The notes beneath the pieces were generated by a model that worked only from the letters and a program-made list of their open reading frames with translations, had not been told where the DNA came from and did not search any database. DNA of 64,000 nt from Akanthomyces muscarius (taxonomy: Eukaryota; Ascomycota; Sordariomycetes; Hypocreales; Cordycipitaceae): positions 744,001 to 808,000 of the forward strand of contig NC_079241.1 in NCBI RefSeq assembly GCF_028009165.1. The letters are read 5' to 3'. A program made the position numbers and the translations under genes. Positions 21,385-33,159 of the stretch are shown here, piece by piece (position 1 is the first letter of the stretch; the number at the start of each line of letters is the position of its first letter).

Positions 21385-22599
21385 GTGGACGCAGCGGCAA
21401 GGGTTGTGCCAGTCGCCACCGAGCTCCATGGCATTGTTCCAGCGAGTGCCATCCGAAGGGGAAAAAAAACCCCCTTCCGCGTGTTTGCACAGACGCCCGA
21501 CATTTCGTGTGGAGAGGCGCCGATGGTGGCTGCAGGGATACTTTTGGAGAAGACAGTGCCGCCGATGCTCCAGACACGGTCCTGGTATTCTTGGGTAGTT
21601 GATCTTTATCAAGGAGATAACAGAGTCAAGCGCTCTGGTGTTTGTAAAAGCGCATGATTAGTCTGCGGCACGCTGTGTACATAGAATATTGCAGAATATC
21701 CTTAATTGGCGCGCGAGACCTGCCCACTCATTGATTGTTCTGTTGGTACACGTGGCCTGGAGAGTCTCCAAGTGAGGCCGGGGCTTGGAGGTGAGTGCGC
21801 CGAATCCCCACTGCAGTGGTTCTGCACCTGGGGCCTTGTGGTGGCGATGGTGAGCCACAGGGAGAGCCACAGGAAGAGCCACAGGTCACCCAGGTCTGGC
21901 TAGTAGAGTACAGAGGAGGTAATCGTCAGTCATGAGCAGAGAGGAAGAAGAATTGAGAATCACAAGTACAGAGTTCGTCAAACCAAATGTATCAGTGGTA
22001 TTTTCAAGCAACAATGCAAAGCGTCGGGTGCATTATGCTGGTCTGGAATCCGTTGAGGCTGACTCGGCGTCGCATCCTGATGAGGTGGCTCTTTCGGAGG
22101 CCGACACACGGGTTTCGACAGCCTTCTACCACGCTTCCAGTTGCCCAGCCACTGAAAGTTGCCCGGCCCAGGCCCCTGGCCCGCCTGGGATACTCCCGAG
22201 CCACTGCTACCGTACCAGTAGGTACTGGTAAAACAGGCCCCGCTGGCTCTGAGGCGCCGACTAAAGAGCCCACGAGCCGCATTGCACCACCCAAGGCACA
22301 AAAAGACCCGGAAGATAAGTACCCACTCTGGTTGGAGGTCAACCAACCCCCGCATAAATTCTAGGGTCCTCAAATCAACGTGTCCTTTATGTCGGGGTAG
22401 CTTTCCAGTGCCTGGATTTATTCTTTGTTCACCTCTTTACCTTTTTTACTTGTCTCCCTCCCAACCTCACTCTTGGTAATTTCTGCATCCTCGAGCGCTG
22501 GCACGTCATTGGCATACTTTGTCCACCTGCCAATTTCTTGTTTGATATCTCCCTCTTGTGTCTCGTGTTTCCTGGCTCTTTTGCCCACCGTTGGTCATC
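21385..22599. other. Spacer between ABC pseudogene and calnexin
   Basis: A 1.2 kb stretch with the calnexin promoter at its right end (pyrimidine-rich from about 22410). Short frames only. A small tandem repeat lies at 21852-21885. Confidence 0.45.
21852..21885. repeat. 12-bp tandem repeat, 2.8 copies
   Basis: GAGCCACAGGGA, GAGCCACAGGAA and GAGCCACAGG follow one another directly. Minor minisatellite in non-coding DNA. Confidence 0.8.
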
Positions 22600-24486
22600 A
22601 TGAAGTTCAACGCTGCTGCTGCTGCCACTGCGGCGGCCATGTTCGCTGGCGTCGCCCACGCCGAGGAGGCCGAGGCTTCTCCTGTTGCCGTCGAGCTTCC
22701 CACCTTCACCGTGAGTACATCTCTCTTCAACAGCAGCAGTCGCGTCGACGCTGCCAGCTGCCAGCCGGATTCGCAACCTGGAACCAGTTCGCTGACTCTC
22801 GCCTTCTCTCCAGCCCACTGCCATCAAGGCGGACTTTCTCGAACAGTTTACCGATGATTGGGAGAAGCGCTGGAAGCCCTCCACCGCCAAGAAGGATATG
22901 AAGGATGCCGATAAGGACAAGGAGGCCGAGGAATGGGCCTACGTCGGCCAGTGGGCTGTCGAGGAGCCTACTGTCTACAAGGGCACCGAGGGCGACAACG
23001 GTCTTGTTGTCAAGAACCCTGCCGCTCATCACGCCATCTCGGCCAAGTTCCCCAAGAAGATTGACAACAAGGGCAAGACCCTCGTCGTCCAGTACGAGGT
23101 CAAGCTTCAGAGTGAGTTGAAATGTTTCCTGAACAACCGTGCAAACGCTGACATCGCCTCGCAGACGGCCTCGAGTGTGGTGGTGCCTACATGAAGCTTC
23201 TCCGCGACAACAAGGCCCTTCACCAGGATGAGTTCAGCAATGCTACTCCCTACGTCATTATGTTCGGCCCCGACAAGTGCGGCCACACCAACAAGGTGCA
23301 CTTCATCTTCAACCACAAGAACCCCAAGACTGGCGAGTACGAAGAGAAGCACCTTACCTCTCCCCCGTCGGCCAAGATTGTTAAGACGACCGAGCTCTAC
23401 ACTCTGATTGTCAACCCCGACAACACCTACGCCATTCGCCAGAACGGAGAGGAGGTCAAGTCTGGTTCTCTTCTTGAGGACTTTACTCCCGCTGTCAACC
23501 CCCCCGCCGAGATTGACGACGCCAAGGACACCAAGCCTGAGGACTGGGTTGACCAGGCTCGCATTCCTGACCCTGAGGCCAAGAAGCCCGAGGACTGGGA
23601 TGAGGAGGCCCCCTTCGAAATTGTCGACGAGGATGCCACCAAGCCCGAGGACTGGCTCGACGAGGAGCCCCTCTCCGTCGCTGACCCCGAGGCTCAGAAG
23701 CCCGAGGACTGGGATGAGGAGGAGGATGGTGACTGGGTCGCCCCTACCGTCCCTAACCCCAAGTGCGCTGATGTCTCCGGCTGTGGTCCTTGGGAGAAGC
23801 CCATGAAGAAGAACCCCAACTACAAGGGCAAGTGGACCGCTGCCTACATTGACAACCCCGCCTACAAGGGACCCTGGGCCCCTCGCAAGATCAAGAACCC
23901 TGCCTTCTTTGAGGACAAGACTCCCGCCAACTTCGAGCCCATGGGTGCTGTAAGTTTTCTCCTCTCCTTGGATGGCGTTGACCCTTACTGACCTTTTTAG
24001 ATTGGATTTGAGATCTGGACCATGCAGAACGACATCCTCTTCGACAACATCTACATTGGCCACTCTGTTGCCGACGCCGAGAAGCTTGCCGCCGAGACCT
24101 TTGCTCCCAAGCACGCCGCCGAGAAGGCTCTGGCCGAGGCCGACAAGCCCAAGGTCGAGGAGCCCAAGTCGCCCTCCGACCTCAAGTTCCTTGACGACCC
24201 TGTCCTCTACGTCCGCGAGAAGGTTGACCTGTTCCTCACCATTGCTCAGCGCGACCCTATTGAGGCTGTCCGATTCGTCCCCGAGGTTGCTGCCGGTATT
24301 GGCGCCATCATCGTCTCCCTGATTGCTGTCACTCTTGGTCTCCTTGGCTTGGGCAGCGCCGCCGCTCCCGTCCAGGGCAAGACGGCCGAAAAGAGCAAGA
24401 AGGAGGAGGGCTCCAAGGCCACCACCACCGGCGCTGAAAAGGCCAAGGGTGAGGCTACTAAGCGTAACACTCGCAGCCAGAACTAG
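22600..24486 (+). CDS. Calnexin, ER lectin chaperone
   Basis: Type I ER membrane chaperone that binds monoglucosylated N-glycoproteins in the folding cycle. Exons 22600-22710, 22814-23111, 23165-23949 and 24001-24486 encode 559 residues. A signal peptide occupies residues 1-22 ([20 protein letters not shown]). The globular lectin domain includes the family blocks [13 protein letters not shown] and MFGPDKCG. The P-domain holds four KPEDW repeats (two as KPEDWDEE) followed by [17 protein letters not shown] and [16 protein letters not shown]. After the last intron come [20 protein letters not shown] and a hydrophobic segment at about residues 487-510 ([20 protein letters not shown]), then a cytosolic Lys-rich tail. 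Length and order are normal for fungi. The very long antisense frame here is a codon-bias shadow. Confidence 0.97.
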
Positions 24487-25390
24487 AGCACCTATATATC
24501 CCTGAGACGAAGGCGAGGCGGAAGAGACAACGAGGCGGAATACCAAAATAAAATTACTTGTGTTTATAGCTGAAATTTGAGACGAAGCCGGATGTGTACT
24601 TTCTACGAAGCAATGTTGTGTTATAGCCATGAAGCTAGAGCTACATGGGAGTGCTGGGCATGCCAGTTGGCATTTTTCTCAAGTATGAAGATGAAGATCA
24701 ATGCGAAAACAGTACATTCAAGTCGTTGCAATTATCTGCCCGAGGTGTCCCTATCAATGTGAAATTTATAAATTGTCAAAAGTGGCCGAATTTCATTCCG
24801 GGTGTATCCGTGGTCACTGGTCAATGCAATGGCCATGGGCAAAGAAGGCCGGCGGCATTGCTATTGCTCCGCTTGTTCCACCTTAAATCTGATCTGGGTA
24901 CATAGATGGCGCGCCCTCTGGTCCGGCACCACAGCGGTGTCACGCAATCTCGTCATGGCGGCTCAGTACCAGCCAACAGGGAAGGCGCGATGAAATTTGA
25001 AGGCATCGTAGCCTGGCAAACAAAACCGTGCCGGTAACGGAGAAAAAGTGAGACGGATTGTACATGCGGTCTGCGCCCTCGGTGTCTGCGGAAGCCGGCG
25101 GCCTAAGCTTAGGTGGTGAAAAGGGTGGGTTCGGTTGAAAGGCTGGGGGCCCCCACATGTCCCTCTCCTACCCCGACCATAACCGCGCCTTCTGTAAACT
25201 AGTTGCTCGCAAACGGTCTCCACGGTCATTCTGGAGACACAATCCCGCCCCAAATAAGAAGTCCTCCAGGCCCTGCCCCCCATTCTCTGCTTTTAGAATT
25301 AGTACGTTGCTCTCCTCTCGACATCCTCATCCCCTCCCATCTTCCCACTCCGCTGACGATTGAGCCCCATCGTCTCCGTTGGTTGTAAAG
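24487..25390. other. Spacer upstream of MMSDH gene
   Basis: A 904 bp stretch between the calnexin stop and the MMSDH start. The right 200 bp is C/T-rich, typical of a promoter-leader. No gene or repeat recognised. Confidence 0.5.
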
Positions 25391-27175
25391 ATGCGTCGGC
25401 TCATCTCCCGCAGCGTCTCTGTCAGCGCCGCCGCCCGCTCACCAGCTTCGTCTGCTGCTCCCCGCTCCTCGCTCGCCGCCATGTCGTCGTCCAAGAGCAG
25501 CCAGCAGGCCGCCGTGGCCGCGCGACGAATCCATGCCACGGCCCAGCAGATGCGTCCCGCGGCCGCCCTGGCCTCGACCGCCACCAGCTACCCGACCACC
25601 CACGACAAGATCCAGTCGGTCGAGGACACGCCCTACTTTGTCGACAACAAGTTTGTCCAGTCCAAGGCGTCCAAGTTCATCGACCTGCCGGACCCGGCCA
25701 CCAACAACCTCGTCACCCGCGTGCCGCAGATGACGGACGAGGAGATGAAGGCTGCCGTCGCCAGCGCCCAAAAGGCGTTTGAGTCGTGGCGCAACACATC
25801 CGTCCTCCACCGTCAGGCCATCATGTTCAAGTTCGTCGCCCTCATCCGCGAGAACTGGGACCGCCTGGCTGCCAGCATCACCCTCGAGCAGGGCAAGACC
25901 TTTGCCGACGCCAAGGGTGACGTCCTCCGTGGTCTGCAGGTGGCCGAGGCGGCCTGCGGTGCTCCCGAGCTTCTCAAGGGCGAGGTGCTCGAGGTTGCCA
26001 AGGACATGGAGACGAGAACCTACCGTGAGCCATTGGGCGTTGTCGCTGCCATCTGTCCTTTCAGTAAGATGATTACCATTATCCTTGAAACTTTAGTCTT
26101 TGCTAATTTGCGAAATCCAGACTTCCCTGCCATGATTCCCCTCTGGTGTATCCCCATTGCCACCATCACCGGCAACACCCTCATCCTCAAGCCCTCGGAG
26201 CGTGACCCCGGCGCCGCCATGATTCTCGCCGAGCTTGTACAAAAGGCCGGCTTCCCCGACGGCGTCGTCAACGTCATCCACGGCGCGCACAAGACCGTTG
26301 ACTTCATCCTCGATGAGCCCGCCATCAAGGCCGTCAGCTTCGTCGGCGGCAACAAGGCCGGCGAGTACATCTTCTCGCGCGGCTCCGCCAACGGCAAGCG
26401 TGTCCAGGCCAACCTGGGCGCCAAGAACCACGCCGCCGTGCTGCCCGACTGCAACAAGAACCACTTCATCAACAGCGTCGTCGGCGCCGCCTTTGGCGCT
26501 GCTGGCCAGCGCTGCATGGCCCTCAGCACCCTCGTCATGGTCGGTGAGACCAAGGAGTGGCTGTCCGAGGTGGCCGAGAGCGCCAAGAAGCTCAAGGTCG
26601 ACGGTGGCTTCGAGGAGGGTGCCGATCTCGGCCCCGTCATCTCCCCCCATAGCAAGGAGCGCATCGAGAAGCTCATCGCCTCGGCCGAGAAGGAGGGTGC
26701 CACCATCCTACTCGACGGTCGCGGCTTTTCCCCCAGCAAGTACCCCAATGGCAACTTCATGGGCCCCACCATCATCTCCAACGTGACTCCGGACATGACC
26801 TGCTACAAGGAGGAAATCTTTGGTCCCGTCCTCGTCTGCCTCAACGTCGAGACTATTGACGACGCCATTGAGCTCATCAACAAGAACGAGTACGGCAACG
26901 GCGTCGCTATCTTCACAAAGTCGGGTCCCACCGCCGAGACATTCCGTCGCAACATCGAGGCCGGCCAGGTCGGTATCAACGTCCCCATTCCCGTCCCTCT
27001 GCCCATGTTCTCCTTTACCGGCAACAAGAAGAGCATTGCGGGTGGCGGCGCGAGCACTTTCTACGGCAAGCCCGGTATCAACTTTTACACGCAGCTCAAG
27101 ACGGTGACGGCCTTGTGGCAGAGTAACGACGCTGTGGCCAAGAAGGCGACGGTGTCTATGCCCACTCTGCAGTAA
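25391..27175 (+). CDS. Methylmalonate-semialdehyde dehydrogenase, mitochondrial
   Basis: CoA-acylating aldehyde dehydrogenase (MMSDH, ALDH6 type) that converts methylmalonate semialdehyde to propionyl-CoA in valine and uracil/thymine breakdown. Exons 25391-26063 and 26121-27175 encode 575 residues. The Arg/Ser/Ala-rich N-terminus of about 60 residues is a mitochondrial presequence. The catalytic Cys is C356 in [20 protein letters not shown] replaces the usual ALDH Glu block, as is diagnostic for [24 protein letters not shown] is the family C-terminal block. The 57-nt intron (GTAAGA..CCAG, phase 1) is a multiple of three without stop, so a naive reading runs through it; splicing restores the expected [12 protein letters not shown]. 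Confidence 0.95.
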   Translation: MRRLISRSVSVSAAARSPASSAAPRSSLAAMSSSKSSQQAAVAARRIHATAQQMRPAAALASTATSYPTTHDKIQSVEDTPYFVDNKFVQSKASKFIDLPDPATNNLVTRVPQMTDEEMKAAVASAQKAFESWRNTSVLHRQAIMFKFVALIRENWDRLAASITLEQGKTFADAKGDVLRGLQVAEAACGAPELLKGEVLEVAKDMETRTYREPLGVVAAICPFSKMITIILETLVFANLRNPDFPAMIPLWCIPIATITGNTLILKPSERDPGAAMILAELVQKAGFPDGVVNVIHGAHKTVDFILDEPAIKAVSFVGGNKAGEYIFSRGSANGKRVQANLGAKNHAAVLPDCNKNHFINSVVGAAFGAAGQRCMALSTLVMVGETKEWLSEVAESAKKLKVDGGFEEGADLGPVISPHSKERIEKLIASAEKEGATILLDGRGFSPSKYPNGNFMGPTIISNVTPDMTCYKEEIFGPVLVCLNVETIDDAIELINKNEYGNGVAIFTKSGPTAETFRRNIEAGQVGINVPIPVPLPMFSFTGNKKSIAGGGASTFYGKPGINFYTQLKTVTALWQSNDAVAKKATVSMPTLQ

Positions 27176-29298
27176 GGAGTTGAGTAAGGAAAAAAAAAGC
27201 TTGTTGTATTTTTTGTCAAAGGACTGCGCCATAGTTTGCAATGTTTTATTTAGCAATGTGACAAGCCAAACTGTGAAGAAATGGTTCATTTATGATAACG
27301 ACCTACGAGCGCTTAACTATCGTGAATGAAAGGCAGCGGCAGGCTTTCTGTCAAGCCTCTGTGGTGAAAACGTGTACCTGTACTAGGTGGCTGATGTGAC
27401 TGGTTGGAGGAGGTACTTTGGCCCTTTCATGGTATAAATCGCACAGATCTAGTTCTTTCTACCATCTCACCTTGGCAAAAATAAGTAACGTTTAAGTATA
27501 GATGCACGTACCAGCGGTAGCTGGCTCTGTCGCCAGACAGGCCGACCCAGGCTCCAGCAGGTCGGGCCGGCCACGGGCGCGGCAACGCACTCGGGTCTTT
27601 GTATGCTGAGCGGGAAAGCAGGCACTGGCGCACATCTCAAAGGAACTTGTCCATCTCCCAAATTGCCTGGCATCATATGGCGAGGAGAGGGGGATCGTGG
27701 TCTGATCTGGCCACGCCACCTGGGGGCTGAGAAGAGGAGGGCGCATGATGGGTACAAGCAGATTGCCGAGTGGTTTGTAATGACACTTCTTGGGGTTTTC
27801 AGATGCTATGAGGTTCGACCGCTCGCATATAAAAAACATGGTGCCTAGCTTGCCTATTTCTAATCTGTTGTATTTAAATAAGGTATTTGTATAATCATGG
27901 CTTGTACGTCTTACATGTCTGTCCTGCGCCAGATCACAGCTCGATAACAATGCCAGATTTCGCTGCCGAGAACCTTAAAAACGCTTGATGGAAACCCACA
28001 CTCTACAATGGATGGTTCGGGGAGCTATCCTTGTCTTGTCTTGTGAGGAGCTCATTCAGCCTGACGGGTCTCGATCCCCGGGCTTGCAAGAGCCACTCGT
28101 GTGCAGTAGTCTAGCTGATGCCGAGATTCCGCAACGGCATCCCCCCAGAGTTTGTCCACCATTCGTAGGCAGCTTCTGTGCCGATCGAGCGCCAGAAATA
28201 GCCACTTCTCATATACTGTGGCCTTCTCGGCTTTGTGCCTTTATTGTATGGCTCAGACGTATCATCTATGCGGCTGGCGCAGCATCGCGACCCCCGCCTC
28301 GACGACTCGTAGAGAAACCTTGTCTACAAATCTCTCAGAAAATCATGACGGCATCTTTCAAATCTCTGGCTTCGGGGCAGTGCAGAAAGACAGAGTTGCT
28401 CTGCTTACCCCGCGGCCCATCGGAGGCGACGCGCCGTCGTATATGCACTTGGCTGGCATTGGTGCGGGGTGTCGCACCCAGGACTCCTCTGCATGGTGAC
28501 GGTCCCTGCGGCCGTGTTCTAGAGCCCGGCAGAGACGAGACATGGCTTGGAAGGGCTGATTTTATGTAAAGGCCAACTTCATCGTCTGGTAAATATCCGT
28601 GCTTGGACTCCTACAAAGACTGCCCCACGGCCGCCGAGGGGTTGTAATCGAGGGCGGCCCTACCATCTACACTCGTCGCCAGAACGAAGCGTCATCGTCA
28701 GCGGCCAGTGCTTGCTAAAAAGATTAGATGCTTGCGCAAAATTATTCTCGCATAGACGAATCGATTAGCAGTTGCTAATAAACGCAGAGCTGGTAGTCGA
28801 GACATCCATTCGGAGTAGACGCACGAGGCACGGCTGAGGAGTAACCATACGTAATAAATTGATCCTGCATCAACCTCGCAGCAAATCATGGCGAAGCCCT
28901 CCAAAATAAGACCAGAAGGGGTGTTGACCTGATGCAAGACGAGCGTCAGCTGCAATGCCGGGGCGCTGCTCCCAAGGCTGCTGACAGCCACGGCAAAAGA
29001 TGCTGGAGATGTTCTCGATTGTTGAAAGACTCTCCGCGTGGACCGAGTGCAATTTATGTCCCAATATGTTCATGTATAGTCATCTCACTGCATTTATATT
29101 GAGGCCTGAGCTGAGCCATCTCATGCAAACGCAGTACGACTCTGGAGCTGACGACGCAGTATGCAGCTTGGAAAAGCTCGGCATCTCGCAGAACCGCAAG
29201 CTATAAAGGGACTGGATTGGCGCCGGGAAAGGATCTCAACAAATAAATCCATCCAGAAGCCTCACTCACAAACAATTACGCCTTCTTCTCTCTGTACA
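27176..29298. other. 2.1 kb gene-free spacer
   Basis: Short frames on both strands (largest 27985-28569 plus) lack domains and the window's exon codon bias. The right end holds the promoter of the small secreted protein. Confidence 0.5.
29202..29207 (+). promoter_or_regulatory. TATA box of small secreted protein gene
   Basis: TATAAA lies 92-97 bp upstream of the ATG at 29299, a standard fungal spacing; consistent with a regulated promoter. Confidence 0.55.
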
Positions 29299-29694
29299 AT
29301 GAAGCTCCTAGGTGTCTACAGCGTCATCGCCATCGGCCTCGCCGCCGCCGTGGCTGCCGTGCCCGCGGCAGAGGCCAACGCAAACCCGAATGACGTCTTC
29401 AACGTCCTCGAGGCCCGCAAGGGCTGTAGCGGCAGTCGCAAGAACTCTGACAAGTGCGGCGGAAACCGCCTTGGTCCGCAGAACTCGTTCCATAACTGGT
29501 ATGTTGACCTCTCGGCGGCGATGGCAATCCTGGCAGCACAGCGGCTGACTGCCTCTCCCCTCCCCAACTTTAGCAAAGGCCGCAGTGGTAAATGCTGCGC
29601 CAAGAACAAGAATGGGAGCGGCGGCTTGGATGTTAACAAGGGCCAGGGCAGAGAGGACTGCGGCTTCTGTTTCAGTGGCAAGTGCTCGGGTTAG
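29299..29694 (+). CDS. Small secreted cysteine-rich protein
   Basis: Exons 29299-29498 and 29574-29694 encode 106 residues. Signal peptide of about 20 residues (MKLLGVYSVIAIGLAAAVAA), a short propeptide-like segment (VPAAEANANPNDVFNVLEAR) ending near a possible processing site ARK, then a basic mature part of about 65 residues with eight Cys: KGC, DKC, HNC, KCC, EDC, GFC and GKC. Splicing (phase 2, GTATGT..TTTAG) creates the third Cys (HNC-KGRSGKCC). The 75-nt intron is a multiple of three without stops. I do not recognise the family; size, charge and Cys content suggest an antimicrobial-like or effector-like secreted protein, which is inference. It is followed tail-to-tail by an F-box gene. 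Confidence 0.8.
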   Translation: MKLLGVYSVIAIGLAAAVAAVPAAEANANPNDVFNVLEARKGCSGSRKNSDKCGGNRLGPQNSFHNWYVDLSAAMAILAAQRLTASPLPNFSKGRSGKCCAKNKNGSGGLDVNKGQGREDCGFCFSGKCSG

Positions 29695-29915
29695 GATTCT
29701 ATCGAAAGAGCTATATTTCTCCAAGAGCAGAATAGCAGCTGAATATCAGAAAGAGTATCAGAAAATGCATCAAGAGAAACAAACCTTACGTGTTCTTTTC
29801 TGTTCGTGCACATGACAATCATCAAAAGGAGGAGCGGTGATCAGGACATTATTTCGTATGGGCAGACACTAATCACGATACACATCTCTCCACCAGCTTT
29901 GCGTTCCAGGCCATT

Positions 29916-31277
29916 CTACTCTGAGAAGACGTTCGCAATCAAGTTGCTAAAATCATCGTCACTATTCACATAAACAGATCGCAGGTGGGGCAGCCGCCTC
30001 TTTAGCAGATCAATCGCCTCATCCGCAGAGTCTCCGTCGCTGTCGCTGAGGATCAGACTTGGCTCAAAACCGCCCACACCGAGCTCACGCAGCTTTGGAA
30101 ACATGACTGTGCCGCTCTTCAGCGTCCCCAGATCAAACATCAGCGGCAATATGCACTCCTCCAGCATTCGACAGTGCTTGGAGAGGGACTCAAAGGCCGC
30201 GGCGGCGGACAAGCCGGACTGCACAGTGAAATTCAGCATCCGTAGACATGGCAAGTGGGAAAATATATCGTCAAAGTCTGCATCGGAAAATCCAGAGTCT
30301 AGCGAATCGACAGTTGTGCTCTCGGCCATCTCATTCGGTCCAATCGCTAGAAATTCGAGTCTAGATAGCTTCTTTAGAGACAAAAGGTCGTCGACAGCGA
30401 GCTTCGTGGGCCTAGAAAAGGTCAAATCTAGCCGTTTCAGACCTGGCAAGGAGTAGCAGAGATGCTTGAGAACGTCTCCATCACCATCTTGGACGTCCAG
30501 CTCCAAGGAGCTGATGTTTGCGAAGACCTTGACTAGAGCCGGGACCGCTGCGGCAGTGGTATTCATAACAAGGCTTTTAAGTCCCTCGAACGGTGCCGAT
30601 GATGCCTCTGCCAATATTCGCTCCAAGATCTCTTGCGAGAGCTGCCTGCCGATCGCCAGCCCGGAAAGGGCATCTCGATTTGCGAGGTGCAGCAAAAGCT
30701 CGTCGCTAATCAGCTGGTCCATTCCAAACATGAATTTGACGTCTCTCAGCGAGGCATATTCGGCAATAAAAGCGTAGAAGAATCTTTCCGTAATCTTGGG
30801 ACCAGGAGAATCCATCAGAAGCTGCTGCAGCTTCCAGCAGCTGCTTCGCAGGTGGCCGAGCAGCTGCTCGTCCAGGTCTCCGCCGTAAAACTCGAAGCGC
30901 TCGAGCGGCGGCTGCATGTACTGCCGTATATGATAGAAACTGCCGTCCTCTTCCGGGCGATACGAGTCGAGAGAGACGCTCTTGAGGCTGCTGAACTGGA
31001 GGCGCTGGAATCGGGCGTGGCAGGTGGCCGCGTCGTCGCCCGCAAACGAGAGGGACGTCATCTTGGCGGCGTAAATCTGCTGGCGGTCTTCCGCAACCTG
31101 AAGCAGATTCTCCCATGCTGCCATCTTCCACAAAACGTCTGTTGCGGAGGAAAACCATAGCTGGTTGACAAGGCTGGCTGCGACGAGTGTGCGAGAGTCA
31201 CTCTCCAGCTGGTCGAAGATGTTGCCGAGAATCTCAGGGAGCGTCAGAGCCCAGCTCATGGCTGATGAAGACTCCAT
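29916..31277 (-). CDS. F-box protein with leucine-rich C-terminal part
   Basis: Likely SCF ubiquitin-ligase substrate adaptor, intronless, 453 residues. Start is the ATG giving MESSSAMSWALTLPEILGNI; upstream in-frame codons have no ATG. The F-box occupies about residues 10-50 (LTLPEILGNIFDQLESDSRT, SLVNQLWFSSATDVLWK). The rest is a series of irregular leucine-rich units such as FEGLKSLVMNTTA, ISSLELDVQDGDGDVLKHL, LPGLKRLDLTFSRPT, LSRLEFLAIGPNE and LPCLRMLNFTVQSG, ending LPHLRSVYVNSDDDFSNLIA. An inverted partial copy of its 3' coding part sits 0.6 kb beyond its start (31620-31905). Substrate unknown. Confidence 0.85.
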   Translation of the reverse strand: MESSSAMSWALTLPEILGNIFDQLESDSRTLVAASLVNQLWFSSATDVLWKMAAWENLLQVAEDRQQIYAAKMTSLSFAGDDAATCHARFQRLQFSSLKSVSLDSYRPEEDGSFYHIRQYMQPPLERFEFYGGDLDEQLLGHLRSSCWKLQQLLMDSPGPKITERFFYAFIAEYASLRDVKFMFGMDQLISDELLLHLANRDALSGLAIGRQLSQEILERILAEASSAPFEGLKSLVMNTTAAAVPALVKVFANISSLELDVQDGDGDVLKHLCYSLPGLKRLDLTFSRPTKLAVDDLLSLKKLSRLEFLAIGPNEMAESTTVDSLDSGFSDADFDDIFSHLPCLRMLNFTVQSGLSAAAAFESLSKHCRMLEECILPLMFDLGTLKSGTVMFPKLRELGVGGFEPSLILSDSDGDSADEAIDLLKRRLPHLRSVYVNSDDDFSNLIANVFSE

Positions 31278-31619
31278 GGTCCAGTTGTGAGAAATCGAAA
31301 AGCGTAGATGCAAGGTGGAAATGCAGGCGCACACGTATGCATGAGGGAGCAAACAAAGTGCCTGTACTCCGCTTGTCCTAGTAGCATAAAATAGACATGA
31401 TTTATATCCTTGTTATTTTCATTGTTTCTTTTATCTTGCTAATTTCTCCTTATTTCTTTTAGCTCTCTGTATTCTTCGTATTCTATTCTATTTTTCTAAT
31501 TGTCTTTTTTCTTTCTTTCTCTTATTCCTCTCTTTTATTTTATTCTATTTATATTTCTTATTTATAAACCTTTATTTAATTCCCTAGTTATTCTTCCCTG
31601 TACTACTAGCTAATAGCTA
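31278..31619. other. AT-rich, pyrimidine-rich low-complexity segment
   Basis: Promoter side of the leftward F-box gene. From about 31390 to 31620 the plus strand is almost all T, C and A (TTTCTTTCTTTCTC-type sequence), clearly different from the surrounding GC-balanced DNA. It abuts the F-box relic. No gene. Confidence 0.6.
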
Positions 31620-31905
31620 CTTAGAAGTCATGAACTTTCTTTATTCTGCCGATTCCTGGTTAACGTTGATATATGGGCTATTAAAGCTGAGAATATGGAA
31701 ATTATATCTGGCCAGAAAATCACTACATCTCTCCCAAGTGGCTTGCAGAGGCGGCGCTGTTGCGTTGTCAGCCGTGGTAGCGATGTTCTCCCCCCGGACG
31801 TTTCTTCTTTGTGCGACGCTGTCCGCCGTTGACAACCAAGCCTGTTTGAGTCCCTCCGCAAACACTGTCCAATGCTGGAGGAGTGCATACTGCCACTGAT
31901 GTACG
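31620..31905 (+). pseudogene. Relic of F-box gene, inverted copy
   Basis: Plus-strand bases 31845-31901 match coding bases 30194-30138 of the neighbouring minus-strand F-box gene at about 90 percent by eye (six differences in 58), encoding FESLRKHCPMLEECILPLMY against FESLSKHCRMLEECILPLMF. Similarity continues weakly leftwards (CTGTCCGCCG stretch) and is interrupted by insertions and frame changes; leftmost text such as KLRIWKLYLARKSLHLS looks leucine-rich. No start, no F-box and no intact frame is present. It is a fragment of a paralogue or of a duplicated copy, in opposite orientation. Confidence 0.75.
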
Positions 31906-33159
31906 CATCCCTACTGGTGGCTTGGCGCGGCGCATGTACCGGTGGTGTGTAAACAGTAGGTAGCCTGCAAATACGCCCCGACAGTTAGACGTAAGGCTGC
32001 GGTTGTACGGAGGGGGGCTTCTGTTGCATCGTAGAGTAATTTCCCGTTATTCTGATCGTACCGCCACCAAAATGCTGTCACCCATGTTGAAACTGACAGG
32101 GTGCGACCATACTAATTTGAAGCCCCCGACGTTCAATGAAATTGTTACTAATTTCCGAATCGTCTCCAATACGTTGGTGACGAGGACCGTCGTATTCGTT
32201 CTTCTTTGGCCGCTCATCTCGGTGAAGCATATTAGCAAGAACGCGCCACGGGCCGTCAGCGGTGTGCGCTGCAGCCTTGCCTCCATTATCTCATATCAAC
32301 TAGTTTCAATGAAAGACAAAAGCCCATCCTAGCCTCGAGTTTTCACTGCAATGTTAAGAAACAGGAAGACAGTCAAGGGGGAAAAAAGGTGCCATGGGAG
32401 CTGCTTCACCGTGAGCAGGGTTTTACAGGATGTGATGTAGTGGCTTTCCACTTAGTCGCAAGACAAGATGAACAGAAAAATGGCTCCAAGCTGGTGGTCA
32501 TTAATTGTCACAAAAGTCTTCTTGGCAGGCCCGGTAAATCAATGTCGAATGTACAACCTTGTCCGACGGCTTCCCTTGCTGTAACAGTGCACAGGCCTTG
32601 GCGGATGGAGAGATGTGACAAACAGTCACGGTACGGCTTATGCCTCCAGACCTTTGTGCGCCCGGGCGGCGGTGGATCATCGTCTATCGGAAGATGTGAA
32701 GAAATGAGACGGAAAATCAGGAATAAAAAATAGAGAGTGAAGAATCCCAAGTCATAAAGCTATACATCAACAATCTTTCCCCTGCGGAAAGGAGCCGCTG
32801 ACCTGCCACCACTTCTTCCTCCCCTGCCTCTTCAGAATACGCTCACATAACCCCGACGACGGGCAAGCTCCACGCACGTCATATGGCGAGCACCACCGAC
32901 AGCGGCGACGGTGTGTTTATGTTTTAGCATCAACGACAGACACAAACATGCCAAGCACAAAATCCGCCACCGGGGCAGCCTAAGTCTGTGCAAATTGCGC
33001 GACTCCATTAGCCGCGCATCAGCCCTCTCGATATCTTGGGTTCGCCGACCCAGAAGCCGCTGCCCACATGGACCGCCATCATCAGTGACATCACAGCCGT
33101 CATCATCAGCAGCAGCATCGCCCTCGTGCGGCGGCACCACCACCGCAGCCACCACCACC
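31906..33159. other. Spacer between relic and second F-box gene
   Basis: Contains the promoter and leader of the F-box gene at 33160. Short frames at 32003-32332 (plus) and 32047-32286 (minus) have no recognisable domain; I do not call them. Confidence 0.45.

Noticed and set aside
23107..24630. 507-codon open frame antisense to calnexin
   Set aside because: Low-complexity Leu/Gly/Val text produced by the strong codon bias of calnexin exons; no domain.
27801..27830. tRNA-like B-box (GGTTCGACC)
   Set aside because: No matching A-box or cloverleaf can be drawn around it; no tRNA called in the window.
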